64,000 bases of DNA from Symsagittifera roscoffensis. Lineage: Eukaryota; Xenacoelomorpha; Acoela; Convolutidae. The position numbers were made by a program, and so were the translations under genes. Below are positions 47,891 through 58,063 of this stretch, piece by piece. The DNA lies in NCBI RefSeq assembly GCF_963678635.1, contig NC_087069.1, forward strand, positions 4,354,166 through 4,418,165, written 5' to 3'. The stretch's first letter is position 1. Each line of letters starts with the position of its first letter. A model generated the notes under the pieces. The model worked only from the letters and a program-made list of their open reading frames with translations, was not told the origin of the DNA and did not search any database.

Positions 47891-50334
47891 ATGTTTAACT
47901 TCCAACATTCACAAATAACACAAGACGAATTTGATAAGATAGCCAAACAGCTAATAAAATATTCATCAGTCTATGCAACATCCAAACCAAATTTGATGTT
48001 GGCAAAATCAATTCATCACTACATCTCCCGTTAAAACCTGACGCAGTTTTCAAAAAACAAAGAGCAAGTAAAGTGCCAATTCATTTACACGATAAAGTGA
48101 ACAGATTACTTGATATTTTAGAGCAATACAAATTTATCTCACCGGTAAACAAAGAAGAACAACCAAAAGGTAACACATTTATTAACCCTGTTATCATCTT
48201 AGCAAAAAGAGAATCATTAAAAATAGTTTTAGACGCTAGATATCTTAATTCACTAATAGACGAATCAAAATACAATTGGCCTATTGATCCAATACAAGTT
48301 ATTTTAACAAAAATAAACGGAAAATACTTTACAACCGCAGATATGAATAGTGCATACAATCAAATGCCACTAGATGAACAATCACGACGTTTAACACAAT
48401 TTGTTATTGGAAATCAACAATATGAATTCGACCGCCTATTCTATGGAATATCCATAGGACCAGCAGCATTTTCAGCTTTTATGAGCAAAATTTTTAGACC
48501 AGTAATACTGAAGAAAAACGCAATCACCTATTTAGACGATGTTTTTATGCAATCACAGACAAAAGAAGAAATGTTTACAGTTTTAGAACACTATCACAAA
48601 ATACTTCAGAACGAAAATCTGAAGGCCGCCCCCGATAAGTCCCACTTCTTTTTAACACGAGTTAAATTTTTAGGACATAATATAGAAAGAAAGACAATAA
48701 CTCCATTAAAATCACGCATTGATGCTATTCAAAAACTTCAACCACCAACAAACAAAAACAAAATCCAAGAATTCCTTGGAATGTTGAATTTTTTAAGCAA
48801 ATACGTTTATAAAATGCAATTATTTTTAAGGCCATTCTATAATATCCTCGGACAACAAAATAATTTTGAATGGAATACAGAACATCAAACACGATTTGAA
48901 GAAATTAAAAAACTTCTAACTGAACAAATTTCAAATACAATTCCAGATCCAAATCAACCATTCTATGCAATGTGCGATGCTTCAAATTTTGGCATCGGCG
49001 CAGCATTATTACAATCACACAATGGTACAAATAAAATGAACCTTATATCAGCAAATTCTCGATTATTCACTCAAGCAGAGCTACGACTCTCAACTTTAAT
49101 GAGAGAATGTACAGCTATAATTTATACACTTACAGAATATGAATTTCTGATACTTCGATCAAAACATCCAACAGTTCTATTCACAGATCACAAACCAATC
49201 ATTTTTCTCTTTACACAAAAGTCAAACCCAAATCACCGAGTTTATAGATTTCAATTAATTCTAATGAAATTTCCAAACTTACATATAGTTTGGACAGCAG
49301 GAAAGAATCTTGCATTACCAGATACATTAAGTCGAAATACACCACCTGAATTACTTACACGAAAAACTACAGTTGAAATACCCAAGAATATAAAATTTTA
49401 CCTTGCAGAAAACGAAACATCACCCCGACTAGAATGCAAATATGCAGTAAAAACTGACATTGAACAATCACAGATAAATAACCTACAACACTTCCCACTT
49501 TACTTAGATTGCCAAAATAACCACTACGAAGTTGATCTACTTGGAACATCAACTTTCAAACCAATTCCATACTCACAATGGATAAAAGGTAACACCCAAC
49601 AAAAAAGAGTGAAACAACACTCGCATAAAAAAGACCTTTTTCCGTTAACTGAAAAAGAAAATCTAACTGATAAAATAAATTTATCAGGACCACAAACAAA
49701 TGATTCAAAATACACAATAAATCAAGTTTTTGACCTCGATGACCCACTTGACACAATTCCTTTATCTAAATTAGAAATTGAAAACATTTTTCTCCCCCCA
49801 ACAGATAAAATTACAATTAATACCTTGAAACAATATCAAAATCTTGACCCAGTAATTAGACAACTAAAATCATGGCACAAATACAAAACTAAACCCATAA
49901 AAGCAGATACCACAATTTTAGGAAATAAAACACTCCTCCGATATTTTCGAAAATTTAATAATACAACAATTAATGATAACACAGACCTTCTAGAATACCA
50001 CTTAAATGAATCTACAGTTCCCTGTCTCCCTTTAAGTATGATTCTCATAGCTTTTAACATTTCACATACACAAAACATTAAAGGACACTCTGGATCAGAA
50101 AAAACATATTCAAATTTTATACAAAATTTCTATTTCCCAAATGCGTCAATTTGGGTACAAGTACTATGCAATGATTGTATAGTATGTCAGCTAAATAAAC
50201 TTTATCCAAATCAAAAACAAATAGCACAAAAACAAGATTTTAAAGGACAAAGTTTATACTTTAACCATCGTATCTCTTTGATACAAAAGGACCAATTTCA
50301 CCATCATCTGAAGGAAACTCCTACATTATGGTAA
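47891..50334 (+). CDS. pol: pol: reverse transcriptase, RNase H, integrase zinc domain
   Basis: The start is unclear: coding signal begins near 47891 in one frame and moves to the main frame near 47990. From 48073 the frame is open for 753 codons. RT has LDARYLN, TADMNSAYNQ and LFYGISIGPAAF, and the YLDD box at 48529-48540. RNase H begins at YAMCDASNFGIGAAL (about 48964), and a TDHKPI segment follows. The integrase HHCC zinc domain is at about 50080-50195 (GHSG...CNDCIVC). A frameshift near 50280 breaks it from the integrase core. RT and RNase H look intact. The YLDD and DASNFGIGAAL forms are typical of Ty3/gypsy. Confidence 0.9.
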
Positions 50335-51598
50335 TTGTTGACGCATTTAAACATTATGTAGCACTTAACCCAGTACCACATTGTAACGCTTATTACGCTT
50401 ACACAACACTTTAGGAACACTGGATAGCCAAGTTCGGATTACCCAAAATTTTAGTTACAGACAACGGTACAGAAATCATAAATAATGAAATCATCACATA
50501 ATGTCATTTATATAACATTAAGCACAAACCACGTACATCTCATGCACCTTGGACAAACGGCTTAGTCGAAGGTATGAACCGTTCACTACAAGAATATCTT
50601 AGATGTATCATCAATGGAAATGATACAAGATACACCGAATGGTCAGCAGATGTAAAATTATTTCCCTTAGCATAAAATTCACAAATTACGACAACTCTAG
50701 GAATGTCAGCATATGAAATGGTTTTTAATCAAAAGCCACGTAAACCAATTATGTTTACAGCAAACTCTCATAAAAATGCACAAAGTTATTGTCAACCGAA
50801 TAAAGACTCAATTTGTTATAACCTACCTTTACACACACATGATGAAGATCATTTTCATCACCCACAAATTCTTAAATTAGCCTCCGGTACACACACCGAG
50901 TGGATTTTAAATAGATATAAAAAACACAAGGAAATTTACCAAAAAGTAACAAAAAAGTTGTTACAAAGGCAAAACATTAATGAACAAATAAATTCACGCT
51001 TTACACCAGCCTCCGATTTGAAAATTGGAACATCTGTTTTAATACCTAATTTTAACACTCAAAAGGAATTTCTAAAAAATTACAGCCCCTTCGTAAAGGA
51101 CCATACCAAATAATTGCCAAACTCACTGACGTAACGTATAATCTCACCGATTCAAATCAAAAAGAAATTGTTCAACATCGAGACAATCTATTGCCCTACT
51201 ACCCAAAAGAGTACGCACTACGCGAATTAACTCAATTATATTCTTTCACAGGTTTAAAAGTTATTCAAAATCATCCACATACGAAAAAAGAAATAGATGA
51301 ACAACACAACATTCATCATGAAAAGCAAAACACAAAACCAACTACAATTCAAAACAATACAAAAACAACAGATCAAAAAATACCTCAAAAAGAAAGAAAA
51401 AATAGGAAAATGATAGAACAAATTCTACCGCAAGAACAAGTAGAAAAATCAGAACATAGAGAATCATCACGACTTAGAAATCAACCACGCAAAAACTACA
51501 AAACATTCATTCCACAATCTAAAATATTAAAGAAATTGAATTCCATAAACAACTTTAATTTTACAATCAATAATCTTTGCACCTCTGAAAAATTTTAA
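50280..51598 (+). pseudogene. Integrase core and C-terminal domain, broken
   Basis: The core triad is visible: D at 50340-50342, D at 50460-50462 (TDNG) and E at 50568-50570, a D-x39-D-x35-E spacing. Stops interrupt it at 50412 (TAG), 50499 (TAA) and 50673 (TAA). After another frame change near 51080 a GPY/F-type motif appears (KGPYQII, 51095-51115), followed by a basic, Lys/Gln-rich tail to 51598. The GPY/F module is known in gypsy and gammaretroviral integrases. With three stops and two frame changes this integrase cannot be made. Confidence 0.85.
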
Positions 51599-52148
51599 AC
51601 TTTCATTTTTCAAAAAAACATGCTGACAAACAAAGCGATTCTAGTTCAAAATTAGCCAATAAGATTCATTCAATCCGTCACCTTCTATCACTCTAACACA
51701 AACCAATTAGACGAAAGATATTAAACTCCAGGCATATCTATAACTATAACTTTACGACCTCCAGGTCAAAAATTAGCAAACCACTCCAACTTGACAACTA
51801 AAAAAAATATCACCATAATATCATAACCCTCCCTTATCTAATAACGCAAAGATCAACAATATTTCTCCGACACAGACCTCAAAAACCCCCAAACAAAAAT
51901 GTTAAATTAGCCTAAAGTAAAAGAACGACCATATTAAACTAGCCTAAAGTATAAAAAACTCAAAATACCCCAGATCACTTGACAAATAAAAATAAAGTAA
52001 AAGAAGACCTCCCGAACACTATAAAATTCGACCCCAACAATTTTTCACAAAACTCAACCCACTTGTCAAAAAACCAATAAATAATTCGACCACACTTGAA
52101 AACTGCCCCAAACAACAAAAAATATTCGATCAAGAAGCCATTTCCTAA
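51599..52148 (+). other. pol-to-accessory spacer
   Basis: About 550 nt without a long frame. It has repeated segments such as TTAGCCTAAAGTA (twice near 51910-51950) and may carry RNA signals. Nothing more can be said. Confidence 0.5.
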
Positions 52149-52376
52149 ATGCTCTTCTCTCGATCAGTCAACATAATACTCAACATTTTCATAAACTTTT
52201 TAACAATATTTAAACCTTTATTCATATTTCTTTTTGATACCTTTGAAGCTTTAATAATATCTTTAATCATTTTTTGCAATATTTTTTTAATTTTCTACTC
52301 CCTATTTGAAATATATCTCCAACTTTCCCAAGTCATTGATCATATTCACAGGTACGAAAACCCAAAATTTATTTAA
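52149..52376 (+). CDS. Small membrane-protein frame 1 (75 codons)
   Basis: Very hydrophobic, with two probable membrane segments (IFLFDTFEALIISLI, NIFLIFYSLFEI). It ends with TAA at 52374, immediately followed by ATG in the same frame. The same reading frame holds the next two ORFs, so an ancestral four-span membrane protein with a long tail, cut by stops, is as likely as separate proteins. Confidence 0.55.
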   Translation: MLFSRSVNIILNIFINFLTIFKPLFIFLFDTFEALIISLIIFCNIFLIFYSLFEIYLQLSQVIDHIHRYENPKFI

Positions 52377-52565
52377 ATGATTCGAACCATTTTTAGTAGA
52401 ACAGATATCTTTTTATTATTTGTAATTTTTATAACATTTTTATCATCCCTAATATTGACAATACACAAATGCATAAAGAAGGCAATTATAACATTCGCCT
52501 TAGCAACAATCCTTTTAATTCTTTTTCTTGAAGAATACTACAATAAACATAAATTTTTTCACTAG
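52377..52565 (+). CDS. Small membrane-protein frame 2 (62 codons)
   Basis: Two more hydrophobic segments (IFLLFVIFITFLSSLIL and ITFALATILLILFL) separated by a short basic loop. It ends at TAG 52563; a TAA follows at 52572, after which the frame is open to 53708. It is in frame with both neighbours. Confidence 0.55.
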   Translation: MIRTIFSRTDIFLLFVIFITFLSSLILTIHKCIKKAIITFALATILLILFLEEYYNKHKFFH

Positions 52566-52574
52566 AAGAAATAA

Positions 52575-53708
52575 ATCAAAAAACCCTCAAAAATTGCTAA
52601 CCAACAATCACACAGTCAGTCTTCACCGACATCATCCCAGGAAAACCCGACAATACCTACAACTACCCAAAACCCCCAAACATCTACACGAATTTCTTTC
52701 CAAGATAACCCATATACCTTTGAAGAACGACACGCTCGCTTATCTGAACCACTAGAACCAGTTCAACGACAAGCACCTCTAAGTGAACCAACATATAACT
52801 TGTACCCAACACTACCACAAGAATTAAGTAGAAAACGAAATCTTAGTCAAAATCAAAATACAGTTGAAATAAATAGACAAATTATACATCCACGACGAAA
52901 CAGAAATTTTCAAACCCCCCGAGTTCATTTTGATATACCCCAATCCCCATCACAAAGTACTCCGGAAAACCCAATTGGTATATTACCAGAATCCCCTACG
53001 CTTCTTTCACAACGTAGCACCTCAAGTCTACCCTCAGATTACTTAGGTTCAACACCAACATCTGAACAAATACGTGAAAATCCCTTTAACCCCCCAAACC
53101 AAACATCACGACTACCATATTGGACAACACAATCATTCACACAAGGTGAGCCCAATTTAATAAATGATCCAATAGATATTTCTACCGATACAACAACATC
53201 ATACTCACTACCAGAAACATTATCACTACCATCAACACCATCAATAAGCCAAATTTCACCGACACATTTTCCTTTAAATTTCCCAATTAATCTTGACGCT
53301 AGATATCGAGAACAATCATCAACAAATATCCCTCTAAGATTAGACTGGAATACATTCACAGCACCCCCAGCATTATTTGGACAGCACCCAGAAAGCAACC
53401 GACTCCACAACTGGGCACTTAAAAGATTACAATATAGACAAGATATCCACGAAGACATTCGTGATCATAACATCCAAATACTCCAACAAAATAGTCTACA
53501 ATTAAAATTTGAAATCACGGTTAAACTAAACAACATTGCTCAACATCCTTACCCATTAAACCCACCAAATATAACAGCTCAATCACTACCACCACCATTT
53601 ATAACAACTGAAGTAATATATAAATACGACAGATATACCAAAAAGACAATTGGTTACATCACATTTTATAACCCATACTCAGGATTATTATACACATGTA
53701 TATTCTAA
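52575..53708 (+). CDS. Ser/Pro/Thr-rich ORF without any ATG
   Basis: This frame is open for 378 codons but contains no methionine codon, so it needs another start: readthrough of the two stops from the membrane frames, a splice, or a non-AUG codon. Residues are rich in Ser, Pro, Thr, Gln and Asn in the first two thirds. The C-terminal third is more folded-looking (LDWNTFTAPPALFG, IGYITFYNPYSGLLY). Its end overlaps the env start by 13 nt in a different frame. I do not recognise a family. A proline-rich tail on a four-span membrane protein is a plausible reading. Confidence 0.6.
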   Translation: MKKPSKIANQQSHSQSSPTSSQENPTIPTTTQNPQTSTRISFQDNPYTFEERHARLSEPLEPVQRQAPLSEPTYNLYPTLPQELSRKRNLSQNQNTVEINRQIIHPRRNRNFQTPRVHFDIPQSPSQSTPENPIGILPESPTLLSQRSTSSLPSDYLGSTPTSEQIRENPFNPPNQTSRLPYWTTQSFTQGEPNLINDPIDISTDTTTSYSLPETLSLPSTPSISQISPTHFPLNFPINLDARYREQSSTNIPLRLDWNTFTAPPALFGQHPESNRLHNWALKRLQYRQDIHEDIRDHNIQILQQNSLQLKFEITVKLNNIAQHPYPLNPPNITAQSLPPPFITTEVIYKYDRYTKKTIGYITFYNPYSGLLYTCIF

Positions 53709-56297
53709 AAATATTAATTTTTTTCCAACTCTTTTTTCTAGTAATTTCCGATCAGAACATAAATCCTTCTCCCCGCACAGGACCCCAAGACTTATTAGTA
53801 ACACATTACGGTTGTGAAGAAAATGAACAAAAAAACACTACACAAACATGCAATAAATCAAGTATCACAATGCGAAACAGAACCACAAGCTATAGAAACT
53901 ACAAATGTAATAGCGACACTCTATTCAAAAGCCCGAGCAACAACAGTTATAGGATATAAATTGACAGCAACATTTTTCTAAAAGAAAGTACATTGTTCAC
54001 AAGTCTCAAACGGAAATAAAAACCGACTTGACCACGAATCATTCTACCAAAGTAATATCGAACGACTTTTACATCTCAATCCCGATGATTGTAAAAACGA
54101 GTTACTCAGACTAAATATCACAAGAAATAAAAACACCGACAGAAAATTAGTATATTTCCATGTTTTTGCAGATTCTGTACATCAAGCAGAACTTGAAAGA
54201 TATCAAGGACATATAAAACTAGATGAAAAATACCCATACAACGGTGCACACGGAAGATTAACTTATGACATACACGATAAGCACTGGAGACCACACATTG
54301 GTATAAATAATCCATCAAACTGCAAAGCAGACACAAAAATAGAGGATATCAAGAAATAATGTTTTTCGATTGGAAAATACAACTCGAAAAAATACAACTC
54401 ACACGAGATTTATCTGACAACACAATGATTTATCAAGGAATTAGATTACCTTGTAAAAACGATCAAGGCTATTGTGACCCTACAACACGAACACAAGCAA
54501 CAATTGTTTGGTTTCCCGAAGATACATGTACAACATTTCAAGTAGCAAAAATACACGCCCGAATGATAAAATTTCACGAGAAATATTTCATACAATCAAT
54601 TCCATATGAACAAGTAAATCCATCACGAAAACAAAGTACTGATTTTAGAAATATCCACAATATAGAAAATAAATTGACACGTTTTCAAATATATCAAGAA
54701 ACAGAACTTGCATGCAAATACAGAAAACCACTTTACAAAACACAATATTCTGAAATATTAGTTGAATACGAAAAAGGTTTCGACATGACCACTGGAAAAA
54801 TAAAAATTGACCCTTATGCCACAGGTATTCCTCTAAACGAAGGAACATCATATATACCGGTTAATTTTCAAAAAAGTAATGGTCAACCTGGTGGACATCT
54901 AAAGCCACATGACACTAGAAGCACACTCTTACAAGAACTATCACTAATGAATAATTCTTATTTTGGTAATATTCACTATGATATTCACTTAGATATGAAA
55001 CTAGACTACACAATTAGTCGAATTTTTCAGGAAATGTCACTCTCTGAATTAGAAACACTTCACCAACTATGCGAAATAGAACGGACACAAATCCTACAAT
55101 CACTTGCACTAGCAGTATTAAAAATACCCTACGCAGGATATTTACTATCAGGATAGATCAAATTTTTTAGACTAAGAAGGAAACATTTTATGGTTTTATA
55201 CCTGTACCAAAAAAAGTATCACCACTATATGTTTTTGAAGATAAACGATGCTATAAAAGAATCCCTATCTTTTATAAAAATAAAGTACATTTCGTTGACA
55301 CACTTTCAAGACGAACATATTTCTGGGATACCACCGCAGTCCCATGTGGATCAGAAAATAGCCACAATGTAGTACAACTGAACCCTGATGAAGATAAATA
55401 TTATCTTCTTACCCCATACCCCACATTAATGCAATCACTCAAAAAATTTTCACCCGAAAGCATTAGAGCTATTGCTCGAAACCCAAATATCGACTTACAA
55501 TCAATTGGAATATATTCAAAATCCGATATCCAACATCACATTAGAACACAACAATTCCAAGAATTATTAACACAAATGGACACTATACAAAGACAATCAA
55601 TTGGCCAAAACTTACGCAAACTTGCCGAAACCGCAGGATTTGCAGATATCTATACACAAGATTATAGCGGATATTTTAAAGACATTAAAGACTATATATA
55701 TCTAAACGTTGAAAAATACCGACCACAAGATATTTCACCTATAAATATTTTTAGCTTTGTTACACTAAAAAATGAAATTCTTGATTTTCTAGGATGGCCC
55801 TATTACATCTTAGAAAAATTAACTATTTTATACGCAATGTTTAATTTTATAGGATTTCTTTTTTCACTTTTAAAAGGAATCTATAATACATGCGCTATAC
55901 ACACACAAGTAAATAGACAAGCAAGTATAGCACGCATACTATTTGCAGGATTTTTTGGAATTTTTTCATCGTCAATAAACAAAATTCTTTTAGATGCACA
56001 AATAAAAGAATACAATACAAAAATAGCAACAAGACAGAACATAATAATATAGAGGTAACGCCTACAGCACCACAGTTACCACCCCTACCACATAACCATC
56101 CATTATCCCTAGTCCCACGAAATTTCCGAAATTTAGCAATAACACATAATCCAAATTTTAGACCAAACATATCACAAAGTCCCATACAACATATAATGAC
56201 ATATCATTCACAAGATGAAAATACATATGAACAAATTATCAAACAACCCCATACCACCGCTTTTCAGTCTCAAAATAATATATTTTTTAGCCCATGA
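53696..56297 (+). pseudogene. env: env-like glycoprotein gene, broken
   Basis: It starts with a clear signal peptide (MYILKILIFFQLFFLVIS), followed by Asn-linked glycosylation sites and cysteines. The frame changes five times, near 53830, 54358, 55165, 55210 and 56050. In-frame stops are at 53979, 54357 and 55154. The largest open part is 54359-55156. The C-terminal part has a conserved-looking block (CYKRIPIFYKNK, PCGSENSH, LQSIGIYS), a long hydrophobic region (about 55800-55890) and a cytoplasmic tail ending in TGA at 56295. This layout fits a class III (herpes gB/chuvirus-like) fusion glycoprotein found in some gypsy-type elements. That is inference from motif order. As it stands no functional protein is encoded. 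Confidence 0.7.
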
Positions 56298-58063
56298 TGA
56301 GCCGACAACTTGGATCCCTACACCGCTCAAATTCCCATCCAACCAACCTCAACACTCCAATTACAATAATTCCACTTTTTGCTTTCCCGCCACCCGATTT
56401 CCCAACTAGTAATATAACATCAGGCATGAATTCAGACACTAATTCAAATATTTCAGTTTTATACTCCATTTCACAACTCAATAACCCTAATATTGAAACC
56501 CCTGATGAATTTGCAGACTCCGAACCATCTCCATCCAATAATTTTCAAACCAACTCCTCAGTTTTTTCAAAACACCTTTTTCAACCAATCCCACCAAATA
56601 ACCCACTCCCATCCATTTCTACACCCTCTTATGCTTCACAAGTAACCCCAACCTACTCTTCAATTCATTCAGACCGATCATCCAATTCTCCAGATATTCC
56701 CCAAATCTCCCAAGAACTCGATAATTTTATCACCCTACAACAACAACTATTACACCCTAGCACCCCCACTATAAATCAGATTTCTTCCACAATAGAATCC
56801 TCAAACCCACCTACCCCTACACCCTCTTCAGCTTATTCTGCATCATTAGCACAATCATCCACATCCACCGAATCATCAAATAGCACTAATAGAGCTTATC
56901 GCACTTTTAAAAGAAAATTCCCAAACCATCCATTCCCAACCAAACCAAGAACAACCCGTGAATATATTAATCAGCCACATCAAACTAACACGAAAGATTT
57001 TCTAGCAATCACCTTACCTTCATTTCCACAATATACTTTAAACACCCCTCATGACACTAACGACACACGTAGTTTTGTAGATGAACATGTTTTAATGCCT
57101 ACACTTCATTGGACATCATATTATCATTTTACTAATCCCCTTTGCCTACCATTATCAAATACTCATAATGATATAGAGAAAAATCAAGATATGCTGTATC
57201 GACTCACCACACCACTAACACATAGACAATTTACTTATATAGGATATAAAAAGTCACTAAAAACATTCACTGCACTCCGAGCTAACGAATTTACGCTAGA
57301 ATATTACGATCATAATATCATCCGATCTAACCAAAACCAATTTTTAGATGACGACCGCTTCGCTAACCCACAACTAACAGAAAAATTTTTCATCAAAACA
57401 CCATATGTATTTACACTCAATATATTTGATCGAAAATTTGATCACATCATCTCTGAAGCACTAACTGACATGCAAGCTTATGAAAGTTTTAAAGAAAAAT
57501 TTCAATTATTTTCACTAACCTTTCACTTCCTTGCACCACATGAACGCGATTTGCACTGCTCACCCGACATTATGTTACGCACTAAACAAACCCACACATA
57601 TACGTATTATCGCTTCATACAAAATCATTTTGATCTCCACACTCCATCAAGACAACCACACCACCGTTTTCAGTTTCTTAATTCAAAGTACACTTCGCCA
57701 TTTTTTCTAAATTTCACATATTGCATCAAAAATACTAACTTTTACGGCATCCTCCACAATTATGATCCCATAACCCAAATGTATATATTTTGTCCCATCA
57801 CGAAGACCTTTAACGCAGAAGAATCCAGACCCTTCCTTATTCCACATGAATTTATCCAACCTATAGAAATCCCTAAATTAGAATTCATCCACAACACTAA
57901 ATACAACCCTAAATTATATAACCTCATTCAAAACACACCTTATGAGTTTGCAGTTGGCACTGAAGAACTAAAAACTATTAAAGCACTTCAATTGCTTTGG
58001 CCACTGCTTCAAACTAAAAACATCATTCGCATACTAGCAAAATTACTAACAAACTCGACATAA
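56294..58063 (+). CDS. Intact 589-codon ORF downstream of env, unknown family
   Basis: The longest intact non-pol frame. Its ATG overlaps the env stop as ATGA. Residues 1-215 are Ser/Pro/Thr/Asn-rich and look disordered. Residues 215-589 look folded and are rich in Phe, Tyr, His and Thr, with segments such as LPTLHWTSYYHF-like aromatic clusters, HFLAPHERDLHCSPD and YGILHNYDPITQMYIF. There is no signal peptide, membrane span or recognisable nucleic-acid motif. The position after env is where retroviruses keep regulatory genes. Its architecture (disordered S/P-rich head, folded C-terminal part with an N/D-P-x-S/T motif) recalls the ORF at 52575-53708. It could also be a captured host gene, but no introns remain. 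Confidence 0.75.
   Translation: MMSRQLGSLHRSNSHPTNLNTPITIIPLFAFPPPDFPTSNITSGMNSDTNSNISVLYSISQLNNPNIETPDEFADSEPSPSNNFQTNSSVFSKHLFQPIPPNNPLPSISTPSYASQVTPTYSSIHSDRSSNSPDIPQISQELDNFITLQQQLLHPSTPTINQISSTIESSNPPTPTPSSAYSASLAQSSTSTESSNSTNRAYRTFKRKFPNHPFPTKPRTTREYINQPHQTNTKDFLAITLPSFPQYTLNTPHDTNDTRSFVDEHVLMPTLHWTSYYHFTNPLCLPLSNTHNDIEKNQDMLYRLTTPLTHRQFTYIGYKKSLKTFTALRANEFTLEYYDHNIIRSNQNQFLDDDRFANPQLTEKFFIKTPYVFTLNIFDRKFDHIISEALTDMQAYESFKEKFQLFSLTFHFLAPHERDLHCSPDIMLRTKQTHTYTYYRFIQNHFDLHTPSRQPHHRFQFLNSKYTSPFFLNFTYCIKNTNFYGILHNYDPITQMYIFCPITKTFNAEESRPFLIPHEFIQPIEIPKLEFIHNTKYNPKLYNLIQNTPYEFAVGTEELKTIKALQLLWPLLQTKNIIRILAKLLTNST

Noticed and set aside
53742-53760. Strong acceptor-like site (CTTTTTTCTAG) inside the env signal region
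   Set aside because: The pyrimidines are explained by Phe/Leu codons of the signal peptide, and splicing from the 44569 donor would read straight into a stop.
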